64,000 nt of DNA from Filimonas zeae (GTDB lineage Bacteria; Bacteroidota; Bacteroidia; Chitinophagales; Chitinophagaceae). Positions within the stretch are counted from its first letter, which is position 1. Each line of letters starts with the position of its first letter. The notes under the pieces were generated by a model. The model was not told the DNA's origin. It did no database searches and saw nothing but the letters and a program-made list of their open reading frames with translations. The stretch lies in the NCBI RefSeq assembly GCF_014641615.1, contig NZ_BMIB01000006.1, forward strand, positions 372,001 to 436,000, given 5' to 3'. This document shows, piece after piece, positions 18,118-26,946 of this stretch. Made by a program: the position numbers and the translations under genes.

Positions 18118-18203
18118 AACCTATCAGTTTATCCACAAATTTAATCAACATTCCGGCCGCGGTGATCATTTTTCCGCAATCCGAAATTCGCATATGCTAA
18201 ATA

Positions 18204-18237
18204 ACAAAGCCGGTGCTTTTGCAAACACCGGCTTTGT
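18204..18237 (-). terminator. Hairpin terminator of the PpiD-like gene
   Basis: A 12-bp perfect stem ACAAAGCCGGTG/CACCGGCTTTGT with a 10-nt loop, 43 bp after the stop. The following minus-strand sequence TATTTAG is only moderately T-rich. Confidence 0.65.
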
Positions 18238-18279
18238 ATATTCTATTTCAACAGGGCCCGAAGGGCCGGAAAAAAAATT

Positions 18280-20391
18280 TTAGTAAAAATCAGCTCTGTT
18301 GTCCTTTATAGTAGCTGCTTTTCTTAAAGCGTTCATAGCGCTGTAACCAATCTGAGAACGCATGCTGTTTTCCTGAGCACGACGCTGATCATCAATAGTA
18401 CCACCAAATGATGGTCTTGCAGAAATGCCTTCGCCTTTTACAGAGAATACACCGGTGTTACCAGCGATAGGTTCTGAAGCCTTACCCTGTAACGCTTTGT
18501 TGAAAGCAGCACCTACTACTTTAGGTTCGCTACCCACTGCAGCAATAAATGGCGATTGGAAAGACAGGCTGTCTGCACGCTGAATACTGGTTCCGGTGCT
18601 TTGTGCATAGGCTTCCAGTGTATTACCGGTAAATTTGGTAATAATCTGTTTTGCTTTTTTCTCGTTTTTCAGAATACCTTCTACCATAGGTCTGGCTACA
18701 CGGGCAGATGCCAGGCCAGCTTTGCTTACGCTGGTAATCATAGCTACCACATATTTACCGTTAAAATCGAACGGCTCAGACAGGTCTCCTACATTATTTT
18801 CATATACCCACTTCACAAATGGTCTGTTCTCGCCCAGGCCCATTACTGTGAAATCGTTCGCTTTAATATCTGGAGAAGACATTGGGAAAATACCTGCTTT
18901 GCTGGCATTCTCATCAAACTGAGCTTTTGTTTTGCTGGCGGCAGCAAACTGTTGTGCAGCATTGCTGGCAGCACCAATAGTTGCCGGGCTGGCAGAAATG
19001 GCTTTAGACAGATAAGCTACCTTATAAGCAATCTGCTTATTCTTCTGCTCTAATACCTCTATATAATGGTATCCGCTATAAGCACCATTTTCTACTTTCA
19101 CAACTTTCTTGTCACCTGTGTTGCCATAAAAAGCAACTTCTGCAAATTCTTTGCTCAGGTTGGCAAACTGGGTAGAAGAGAAGGTGTATTCACCACCGGT
19201 AGCTTTACTTCCCGGATCATCAGAGTATTGCGTAACCAATGCTGCAAAGCTGGCACCACCTTTAATAGCGTTTACAATGCTGTCAATTCTGTTTTTTGCT
19301 GTGCTATCTGCCAGAACAGGTTGGCCCTGGTCTGCTTCTTTAATTAATATATGACGCACTTTAACAGAATCAGCCAGTTCGCGACGGCCGATCATTTTAG
19401 CAATAGCATAATTATTACCATCCAGATAAGGGCCAAATACCTGACCATCACCCAGCGCCATAATACTATCTGCGTTTGGCATCTTCATGTTACTTTTTGT
19501 AACATAAGCGTCAAAGTAAGGTAACTCAGTTCCGTTTTTACCTACAAATGATTTTGCATCGGTAGTAGCAGCAAACTCAGCTTTTAAACTGTTTACATTA
19601 TTTAATACTACAGCAGAATCTTCGCCGTTGGCAGAAGCGTCGAAGGTAACATAAGAAACAGTTCTTGCTTCTTCGTCCTGCTTAAACTCACTGGCGTGTT
19701 TATTCACATAAGCAGTAATCTCATCATCGCTTACCTTAACAGTACTGTCGCTTACAGAACTGTAAGGAACATATACATAAGATATATTGGCTATAGAGCT
19801 GTTGTCAGTATTCGTTTTTTCAGCCAGCCACTTGGGTACATATACCGCCTGGGTAATCAGCGCCTGATATTTCTGAGCTTTTGCTCTGTCAATAGCCGGC
19901 TCAATATACATCTGCATAATGCTGTTCACCTGCTCGCTGTTGCGGTTCTTCTTCAGCTGGGCAAAAGCTTGTTTGGCTTTATCCACATCAAATACACCGG
20001 TTTGCGGATCGGTAAACTCGCGGGCAAAAGGAGAAGAAGTGGGGTCGAACAGAATATCGCTTAATTCTTTGGCAGGTACCACAATACCCAGTTTTTCCAG
20101 CTGCTGGCGCAAAACAGTTTGCTCTACCATAAAATTCCATACGCTGGAATTTAACTGGCTGCGCTGTGCCTGTCCACCCTGCATCTGATTCACCAGTTCT
20201 ATTTTCTCCTCAAACTCCTTTCTATCTATTGTTTCTCCGTTTACTTTACCAACAGTGGAAGTATTGCTGAAAAAGCTACCGCGACGAATAGAAGCATCCT
20301 GCACAATAAAAGCGATCAATGCCAAAGCAATTGCACCAAAAATAATCCAGGCCGCTTTGTCACGAATACGTTGAATAACTGACATACTCAA
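18280..20391 (-). CDS. SurA/PpiD-type periplasmic peptidyl-prolyl isomerase
   Basis: 703 aa. One N-terminal membrane anchor (AAWIIFGAIALALIAFIV, ~13-30), then a SurA_N-like chaperone region (GKVNGETIDRKEFEEKIELV), and a parvulin/rotamase domain around 345-440 (VRHILIKEADQG...IVNAIKGGASFAALVTQYSDDPGSKATGGEY in blocks). This is the PpiD layout: a membrane-anchored foldase for exported proteins, expected to assist the many outer-membrane and T9SS proteins of this organism. Confidence 0.9.
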   Translation of the reverse strand: MSMSVIQRIRDKAAWIIFGAIALALIAFIVQDASIRRGSFFSNTSTVGKVNGETIDRKEFEEKIELVNQMQGGQAQRSQLNSSVWNFMVEQTVLRQQLEKLGIVVPAKELSDILFDPTSSPFAREFTDPQTGVFDVDKAKQAFAQLKKNRNSEQVNSIMQMYIEPAIDRAKAQKYQALITQAVYVPKWLAEKTNTDNSSIANISYVYVPYSSVSDSTVKVSDDEITAYVNKHASEFKQDEEARTVSYVTFDASANGEDSAVVLNNVNSLKAEFAATTDAKSFVGKNGTELPYFDAYVTKSNMKMPNADSIMALGDGQVFGPYLDGNNYAIAKMIGRRELADSVKVRHILIKEADQGQPVLADSTAKNRIDSIVNAIKGGASFAALVTQYSDDPGSKATGGEYTFSSTQFANLSKEFAEVAFYGNTGDKKVVKVENGAYSGYHYIEVLEQKNKQIAYKVAYLSKAISASPATIGAASNAAQQFAAASKTKAQFDENASKAGIFPMSSPDIKANDFTVMGLGENRPFVKWVYENNVGDLSEPFDFNGKYVVAMITSVSKAGLASARVARPMVEGILKNEKKAKQIITKFTGNTLEAYAQSTGTSIQRADSLSFQSPFIAAVGSEPKVVGAAFNKALQGKASEPIAGNTGVFSVKGEGISARPSFGGTIDDQRRAQENSMRSQIGYSAMNALRKAATIKDNRADFY

Positions 20392-20881
20392 TTTAAGGTT
20401 TACAATGAAGGTGGCAAAAATATAGGAAAACCGATTGAATTAAGAAATCAAACCTGAGAAATAAGAAATTTTAGCCAATAATGGCTTTTCCCCAGCTTTT
20501 TGGGGATAACCACCATTTCCTGTGGAAAACCCCACCTTTTCACATTCCGGGTTGTGGACGTGGGTGGAATAACCTGGCCCCATTTGGAGCGCTCCGGAAA
20601 TCTTCAGCAGATTTTCACTTTTTACACGCAGTTAATTCACAGTTAATATCCTGTTAACATAGCAATGTGCATTTCCGTTGATTCCGTTTTCCACGATTGT
20701 GTAAAATGGCGCCAAATGCTTACTCTGTCTAAGTAATTCAATGTGATTTAATTGTGGATAGCTGTGGATAGTGCCGCGTTAATTAACTTTGTACTCTGTG
20801 TATAAGTAAGTTTTCCCGATATACACACCCGTAATAGTAGTAGTGGGTTATTTAAATAATGTATTAATAAAGAATATTACA
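20392..20881. other. 490-bp intergenic region with DnaA-box-like sequences
   Basis: No gene seen between the divergent foldase gene and nadA. It contains TGTGGAAAA (20521-20529), two TGTGGATAG 10 bp apart (20753 and 20763) and TGTGTATAA (20797-20805), the last a perfect match to the DnaA box TTATNCACA in reverse. The nadA promoter lies between them. The frame before the nadA ATG is open back to a GTG at 20843. Confidence 0.5.
20784..20791 (+). promoter_or_regulatory. Putative -7 element of nadA
   Basis: TAACTTTG is a perfect TAnnTTTG match 90 bp before the chosen nadA ATG. A DnaA-box-like TGTGTATAA starts 6 bp downstream, near the expected transcript start. Confidence 0.45.
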
Positions 20882-21895
20882 ATGGATATCAACATTTCTG
20901 AAGCAAGATCGCAAGTGAATGAAAAAGGTTTTCTGGACATTGATGTTGATCCCCGTTTGGATCTCTTTCAGGAAATTGAAAAATTAAAAAAAGAAAAAAA
21001 CGCAATCCTGCTGGCGCACTATTATCAGGAGCCGGATATTCAGGATGTGGCAGATTATATTGGGGATAGCCTGGGCCTGGCGCAACAGGCTGCCAAAACA
21101 GATGCGGACATTATTGTTTTTGCCGGTGTGCATTTTATGGCGGAAACGGCCAAAATATTAAACCCGAACAAAAAGGTACTGCTGCCGGATCTGAAAGCAG
21201 GCTGTTCACTGGCGGATAGCGCGCCGGCAGAACTGTTCAGAAGGTTTAAAGAGAAGTACCCCGATCATCTGGTGGTTTCTTACATCAACTGTACAGCGGA
21301 AATCAAAGCTCTGAGCGATATTATCTGTACCAGTGGTAATGCAGAAAAGATTATTGAGAGCATTCCGGAAGATCAGCCGATCATTTTTGCACCGGACAAA
21401 AACCTGGGAGGGTATCTAAACAAGAAAACGGGGCGCAATATGGTCCTCTGGAACGGCGCCTGTATGGTTCATGAGATTTTCAGTTTGGAGAAGATAATGA
21501 GGCTTAAAATGCGTCATCCGAAGGCTAAACTGATCGCCCACCCGGAATGTGAGGAACCAATCCTCCGTATTTCAGATTTTATAGGCAGTACCACCCAGTT
21601 GCTGAAGTATGTGGTAAAGGATGATGCACAGGAATACATTGTGGCTACCGAAACGGGAATACTGCACCAGATGCAGCAGGATGCACCAGGTAAAACCCTT
21701 ATACCGGCACCGCCGAATAATTCATGTGCGTGCAACGATTGTCCACACATGAAACTGAATACACTGGAAAAGCTGTACCTGTGTATGGAACATGAAACGC
21801 CGGAGATATTGATGGACGAAAAACTACGTCTGGCATCGTTAAAGCCGATTGAGCGCATGCTGGATATCAGCCGCGCTGCCGGTTTAATAGGGTAA
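20882..21895 (+). CDS. nadA: Quinolinate synthase NadA
   Basis: 337 aa from the ATG at 20882. It condenses iminoaspartate with dihydroxyacetone phosphate to quinolinate, the entry step of de novo NAD synthesis, using an oxygen-sensitive 4Fe-4S cluster. The three ligand-bearing segments are visible: KAGCSLAD, WNGACMVHE and CACNDCPHM. LLAHYYQEPDIQDVADYIGDS is the family's N-terminal signature. nadB and nadC are not nearby. Its last 12 bp overlap the convergent gene at 21884-22768. Confidence 0.96.
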   Translation: MDINISEARSQVNEKGFLDIDVDPRLDLFQEIEKLKKEKNAILLAHYYQEPDIQDVADYIGDSLGLAQQAAKTDADIIVFAGVHFMAETAKILNPNKKVLLPDLKAGCSLADSAPAELFRRFKEKYPDHLVVSYINCTAEIKALSDIICTSGNAEKIIESIPEDQPIIFAPDKNLGGYLNKKTGRNMVLWNGACMVHEIFSLEKIMRLKMRHPKAKLIAHPECEEPILRISDFIGSTTQLLKYVVKDDAQEYIVATETGILHQMQQDAPGKTLIPAPPNNSCACNDCPHMKLNTLEKLYLCMEHETPEILMDEKLRLASLKPIERMLDISRAAGLIG

Positions 21896-22768
21896 TATGG
21901 TTTCCAGTTCGGTTCCGTCTGGTTTACGGAAGCGGTTCATAAACTGTTTGCGGTACAGCGGAATACCCTGTTTTTTCAATTCAAGATATTGTTTGTGACA
22001 GAGCTGGATGTAATAGCCCAGCTCCATGTCATTCATTGTCAACAAAATATCGTAGTCAGGACGATAGTACCACAGAAACTCATCTAGGTTAGTACTATCA
22101 AGGCCTGTTAACTGCCGTACAAAACGTTTGGTAAAGCGGTGGGTAATGTATTTATCCTGTTCATCCTGCAGTAATCTGTTTTGTAGTGCCATTAACCTTT
22201 TGGTTCTTCTGAAGCGGAACATGTTGATAAACTCGGTTAAATCCAGCCCTACAGTCATGCTTCCCGGTGTATAAGTGGAAGGTGGGTTGGAGCTGATACC
22301 AATACCCGGCTTTTTAAAGTTGAAAATCTTTGCGTAGTCTTTCCGGTTCTGGATAGAATCTTCCCGGTAGTTTCTGTTTTTCACAAATACCTCAGGAAGG
22401 GTACGCGCATCAATATGCAATCCAATATCAAACTGTGTGTTATTCACAATGCTATCCACAGGAAACTTTTTAGTGGATTTGGTAAAGTAACTGAACCAGA
22501 TGGAATCCCCTGATTTTACCGGGATGGAGTACCTGCCCATACTATCCGTCATAACGTGGTAACCGGAGCGGGTAAACACATTTACGGCTTCCACACGCGA
22601 CTTATTGAAAAAATCAAACACAGTACCCTGTATATCCCATGTTTGTTGTGCTGCACAAAACAGGGGAAGGGTAAGCAGAATGTGTATAACTAACAGTTTG
22701 GAGTAGAAATTTGGTTTCAATGCGTTACTGCTTGTGAATTGTAATAATACTACGAAGCTTTTAACCAA
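21884..22768 (-). CDS. Exported protein with carboxypeptidase-regulatory-like domain
   Basis: 294 aa. A hydrophobic export signal spans ~27-41 (LVIHILLTLPLFCAAQQ), possibly with an earlier start than needed. Residues ~43-120 are a CarboxypepD_reg-like beta-sandwich (IQGTVFDFFNKSRVEAVNVFTRSGYHVMTDSMGRYSI in part). The rest, rich in basic and aromatic residues, matches no family I can name but is typical of Bacteroidota envelope proteins. It follows the T9SS gene after 36 bp and may be the last gene of that transcript. Confidence 0.7.
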   Translation of the reverse strand: MVKSFVVLLQFTSSNALKPNFYSKLLVIHILLTLPLFCAAQQTWDIQGTVFDFFNKSRVEAVNVFTRSGYHVMTDSMGRYSIPVKSGDSIWFSYFTKSTKKFPVDSIVNNTQFDIGLHIDARTLPEVFVKNRNYREDSIQNRKDYAKIFNFKKPGIGISSNPPSTYTPGSMTVGLDLTEFINMFRFRRTKRLMALQNRLLQDEQDKYITHRFTKRFVRQLTGLDSTNLDEFLWYYRPDYDILLTMNDMELGYYIQLCHKQYLELKKQGIPLYRKQFMNRFRKPDGTELETILPY

Positions 22769-22804
22769 CGCAGATATCCACAGCTTTTTTAACGCTATTT
22801 TGTG

Positions 22805-24406
22805 CTATCTGTTTAGTTTGATTACTTTTTCTGAGAATATCTTTCTCCTTGCCTTTCCGTACAGCACCACATGGTAAGTACCCTGTGGATAATTGCCCAG
22901 ATTAAAGCTGGTAAGCGGACTGGTTACCCGTTTCTGCATCAGGAATTGCCCGTAATTATCATAAACTGCCATGAATTCCACATCAGGAGCGTTTACGATG
23001 CGTAAATAGAACTCCCCGTAGCCCGGATTGGGGAAAACCTGTACATAGAACTCCTGTGATATACCCTCTATGTTACGGATAACTGTATAGGTATAGGTGC
23101 CATCAGGATGAACAATGCGGATCCGGTATTGAATAATATCAGGGTAATACACATCATTGTCATTCCAGGCATAGGTATGTCGTCCAGGTGTGTTGGTAGG
23201 TAGCAGGGTATCCACAGGTGACCAGTCATTTACATTCAAACGTCTTTTCTGAATTTCATAGTAGGCTACATTGTTATCGTTATCCACAGTTAAATTCAGC
23301 AAGGCAAGAAAAGGACTGATGCGTCTGGCCGTAAATAGTACGTAACCCACAGGGTTATCCACACCGGTGGACTTTACAAATTCAGCAAAAAGATAGCTGT
23401 CTGGTTGTCCGAACCTTATAGTTCGCGTAAGCATTCCCGAATTGTTGCTGGGAGCCCCTGTGGTAATGGTACCGGGTGATTTTGGCCTGCTGTATACACC
23501 AGTGGTATCCCACCTGCCGGAAACCAGATGGCTGACATAAGCATTGGAGCGTGCCGCATGGAAGGCTGTACCTTCTTCTTCAATAATATGCTGAAAACGG
23601 ATGCTTGCGTTGAATACCGGCAGTTCGTTGGCTACTATCCAGGTTTTATTGGTTGTCTGATCGCTGACGTCAGGCCCAAACAAACCATGTTCGTATACTT
23701 TTGGAAATACCCGTGCCCTGTAGTTATCCGCTTCGCCATGGCTGAACAGCGAAACCGGTGTGTAAAAGCCTGTGGAACTTCCAATGGGAAAAACAGTACT
23801 GTCTGGTTCGTTGGGTAAAACCTGCATACGGTAAAGAAATCCACCAAACAGCCCGCCACCGGTGACAATAAATTTTCTCTGATCAAAGCCGGTAATATTA
23901 CCACGTTGTGAAGTTGAGCCTACCACAATATTGGATCTGTTGATTAACATATGCCCGCGCAGAAAGCGCAACGTATTTCTGATAGCAACATCGCTGCTGT
24001 CTGAAATATATACACCCGCAGGATTGTCAATTTCCATATTCGGAAAATAGGTGCCTGTTTTGGTGGCTGCAGTATAGGCGCCATAAATCTGTTGTTGAGT
24101 ATTGGGAGCTGTGCTTAACTGTGAGAAACGAACTGTTCCACCCGGTGCACTGCTTCCGCCCAGTGATTCATCTATGATATTATAAGAGTTGCTGTTTGTC
24201 CAGTTGTTACCGAGGAAATAGATAAAGCTTTTGGTGTTCAGTAGGAGCGTACCGTCTACTTTAACATTTCCGAAGAAAGCTGTGCTATCACCAGGGAAGA
24301 AGCCGACTATACTTTTGTTTGGTATGTAGATATCGGCGGCACTCTGAGCATTGATTGTTTCAGAGAAGAAAAGAGAAAGCAATATGGGGATAACTGCCTT
24401 CAGCAT
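22805..24406 (-). CDS. T9SS-exported surface protein with type A sorting domain
   Basis: 533 aa. A signal peptide (LLSLFFSETINAQS) starts it. The C-terminal ~75 residues are a type IX sorting domain (VQVFPNPGYGEFYLRI...VYDNYGQFL...NLGNYPQGTYHVVLY...EKVIKLNR), so the protein should cross the outer membrane by T9SS and be attached to the surface. The middle has beta-rich repeats of unknown role. Its ATG overlaps the stop of the upstream repeat protein by one base (TGATG), so translation is coupled. Three perfect 9-mer DnaA boxes occur inside this gene. Confidence 0.8.
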   Translation of the reverse strand: MLKAVIPILLSLFFSETINAQSAADIYIPNKSIVGFFPGDSTAFFGNVKVDGTLLLNTKSFIYFLGNNWTNSNSYNIIDESLGGSSAPGGTVRFSQLSTAPNTQQQIYGAYTAATKTGTYFPNMEIDNPAGVYISDSSDVAIRNTLRFLRGHMLINRSNIVVGSTSQRGNITGFDQRKFIVTGGGLFGGFLYRMQVLPNEPDSTVFPIGSSTGFYTPVSLFSHGEADNYRARVFPKVYEHGLFGPDVSDQTTNKTWIVANELPVFNASIRFQHIIEEEGTAFHAARSNAYVSHLVSGRWDTTGVYSRPKSPGTITTGAPSNNSGMLTRTIRFGQPDSYLFAEFVKSTGVDNPVGYVLFTARRISPFLALLNLTVDNDNNVAYYEIQKRRLNVNDWSPVDTLLPTNTPGRHTYAWNDNDVYYPDIIQYRIRIVHPDGTYTYTVIRNIEGISQEFYVQVFPNPGYGEFYLRIVNAPDVEFMAVYDNYGQFLMQKRVTSPLTSFNLGNYPQGTYHVVLYGKARRKIFSEKVIKLNR

Positions 24407-26874
24407 CAGTTTCCCTCCACTCTTAGGTAAACAGTTATACTTGCATCTGTATCTAAAACAGTTGTACTACTGAGTCCTAGGAGATTAGTAGTGCCCTTTA
24501 TTATTGCAACTGTTACTGATGATGTGCTTGAGGTTGTAACAGAAGCGTAAGGAATTTGTGCGGCAGTGGCTGCATTTTTCTGAACGCTGACTTGAACATT
24601 CGCTAATGAGGTAAATCCTGCGCTTGTGATGTTAAAACTTACTACACCCGTATTTGATGGTGAATTTGGGGTTGTAAGCTGTCCAATCCATACTTTGGTG
24701 ATAGTAGTTGCTCCTGCAGAATTATAATAGGTAGGGGCTGTAGGAGTTCGTACTACCACTCCGCTGGCATCCACACCAATTGATCTGGCACCACTGGTTT
24801 CTGCCGTGGCGCTTGTTAGCTTGGGTAGTGTTAATCCACTACTTCCGGTTGCGCCCGTGTTATTAACAATTAATGTACTGTTTAGTGTTTTTGCGCCTGC
24901 GATGGTTTGTGTGCCTGTATTAACAAAACCTCTTGTGCTGGCATCGGCATCAGGTATGGCAAGGGTATGTGTACTACTACTGCTGGTAAAAGCTAATGGG
25001 CCCGGAGTGTTGGAAGTATTGATTGTTTGCAACGGAGCGGTAAGTGTATTAATACTTTGGATAAAGGGAAGGCTGGTGATGTTTCTTCTTTCTACCTGGC
25101 TATTCGTAAGATTCGTCATCAGAAAAATGGTGTCAGTTGCACTGTTTGCACCCGCCAGCGTGGTAGTTCCGCTAACCGTTAAGTTATTAGCGAACGTTTT
25201 ATTTCCGCTGAAAGATTGTGTACCAATATTTACCAGGCCACGATATGTGGCATCTGCGTCAGGAAAGTTTAGGGTGTGGACAGTTCCCAGACTGTTGAAA
25301 GCAAGGGGGGCCTGGGAAAATGACGTTGCAAATGTTTGAACGGGTGCAGTTAATCCGTTTAAAGCATGGATACCTGCAAATGAACTGAAGTTTCTTGAAG
25401 TAACCTGGTTGCTGGCGTTGATCATCAGAAAGGTGGTATCGCTGGTATTCAATGCAGGTGTAAGTGCAGTAACACCAGATACAGTAAGGTTATTAGTAAA
25501 TGTTTTATTGCCTGCGAACGATTGTGCAGCTGTGTTTACAAATCCTCTTGCACTTATACTGGCATCAGGAAGTGTAAGGGTATGTGTGGAACCGGTGCTG
25601 TTAAAACCCAGTGTACCTGCCGTAGCATTGGTGGCAAGTGTCTGTGCAGGGGCAGTTAAGCTGTTTATGCTTTGTATGCCCAGGGGAAGTGTGCTCAAAT
25701 TGCGCTTTACAACCACATTGCTGGCGTTTACCATTAAAAAGCTGGTGTCTGTATTGCTGAGGGCAGAAGAGAGCGTTGTAGTGCCATTTACGGCGATATT
25801 TCCGCTGTAGGTTTTATTTCCTGCAAATGTTTGGGTTCCGGTGTTTACAAAACCCCGTAAGGTGCCATCAGCATCCGGAATATTCAGGGTATGAGTAGTA
25901 CCGCTGCTGCTGAATGCAAAAGCAGTTTGGTTACCACTGGTGGCAAAGGATTGTGTACTGCCGGTTAAGCCATTCAGGTTTTGTATGCCGGGAAAAGAAC
26001 TGAAGTTTCTTCTGGTAACCTGGTTACTGGCATTAATCATCAGAAAACTGGTATCGGCTGTGTTGAGTAGGGGTGACAAAGTTGTAATACCAGATACTGT
26101 CAGATTATTACCAAAGGTTTTATTTCCTGCAAATGTTTGTGCCAGTGTATTTACAAATCCCCGGTTAGAAGCATCAGCATCCGGAATACTGAGTGTATGT
26201 GTACTGCCTGAGCTGATAAACCCCAGACTTCCGGGGGTTGCCGTAGTTTGAAGGGTTTGTGCGGATGCTGTAAGACTATTTATACTTTGTATAGCGCCAG
26301 TAAACGCAACTGCATTCAGATTTCTTTTAACAACAGTGTTGCCACTGTTGAGTAACAAAGCTGTTACATCAGTTGCTGTAGTAGCAGGGTTTAAACTAAA
26401 AGTTCCACCAGCTGTAGTATTACCCAGCAATGAAATATTTCCTGTAGCATCAATAGTAAGTCGATTGGTATTCGCTGTTATCAGGTTTAGCCCAACCGCG
26501 TTCAATGGACCCAGTTTTTCTGTTCCGGTTAATCCGTTGTTGCCGGTAAGGTTCCAGGAGTTTAAGCTTGCAGCTAAAACGGAGTCGGTAGTTATCCTTT
26601 GCCAGTATCCTGATTTACGCAGATACAATCCTCTGCCGCTGTTGGTGGGCTGAAAGTAAATCAGCATTCCGTCAGGCGGCGTAAGTGTATTAATGATTGT
26701 AGTGTCGGTTAGTCTGGGCAACAAAAGTCCTTGCCTGTTCCCGTTTAGTTCCAGCAGCGCAGACTTTTCCAAAACAGTAGGAGAGGTTCCTATCTTAATC
26801 TGTGCACTGCCGGAGAGAGAAACTAAAAAGGCTGCAATCAATAATACGGTCTTGTTGAGGTCAGGTAATAGCAT
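24406..26874 (-). CDS. Exported fibre-like protein with five ~102-residue repeats
   Basis: 822 aa. Signal peptide ends near SGSAQ (24). Residues ~25-95 form a head shared with the 403-aa neighbour (GRGLYLRKSGYWQRITTD). From 195 on there are five repeats starting at about 195, 297, 400, 502 and 605, each ~102 residues, with core SSGSTHTL-IPDAD---RGFVNT and AGNKTF-NNLTVSGTTTL; the fifth is shortened and runs into a distinct C-terminus. The composition (S, T, N, G) and repeat style suggest an extended beta-structured fibre on the cell surface. No catalytic motif and no sorting domain are seen. Function unknown. Confidence 0.75.
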   Translation of the reverse strand: MLLPDLNKTVLLIAAFLVSLSGSAQIKIGTSPTVLEKSALLELNGNRQGLLLPRLTDTTIINTLTPPDGMLIYFQPTNSGRGLYLRKSGYWQRITTDSVLAASLNSWNLTGNNGLTGTEKLGPLNAVGLNLITANTNRLTIDATGNISLLGNTTAGGTFSLNPATTATDVTALLLNSGNTVVKRNLNAVAFTGAIQSINSLTASAQTLQTTATPGSLGFISSGSTHTLSIPDADASNRGFVNTLAQTFAGNKTFGNNLTVSGITTLSPLLNTADTSFLMINASNQVTRRNFSSFPGIQNLNGLTGSTQSFATSGNQTAFAFSSSGTTHTLNIPDADGTLRGFVNTGTQTFAGNKTYSGNIAVNGTTTLSSALSNTDTSFLMVNASNVVVKRNLSTLPLGIQSINSLTAPAQTLATNATAGTLGFNSTGSTHTLTLPDASISARGFVNTAAQSFAGNKTFTNNLTVSGVTALTPALNTSDTTFLMINASNQVTSRNFSSFAGIHALNGLTAPVQTFATSFSQAPLAFNSLGTVHTLNFPDADATYRGLVNIGTQSFSGNKTFANNLTVSGTTTLAGANSATDTIFLMTNLTNSQVERRNITSLPFIQSINTLTAPLQTINTSNTPGPLAFTSSSSTHTLAIPDADASTRGFVNTGTQTIAGAKTLNSTLIVNNTGATGSSGLTLPKLTSATAETSGARSIGVDASGVVVRTPTAPTYYNSAGATTITKVWIGQLTTPNSPSNTGVVSFNITSAGFTSLANVQVSVQKNAATAAQIPYASVTTSSTSSVTVAIIKGTTNLLGLSSTTVLDTDASITVYLRVEGN

Positions 26875-26946
26875 AATCTGGTCTTCCGCATTTGCGATAA
26901 AGAAAAATGGGTACGGGAAACAAATGTTCTATGAAGGATTATGCAC

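Noticed and set aside
20392..20881. Calling this region oriC outright
   Set aside because: Only one perfect DnaA box is present, no dnaA gene is near, and skew over the full chromosome cannot be seen; kept as a finding instead.
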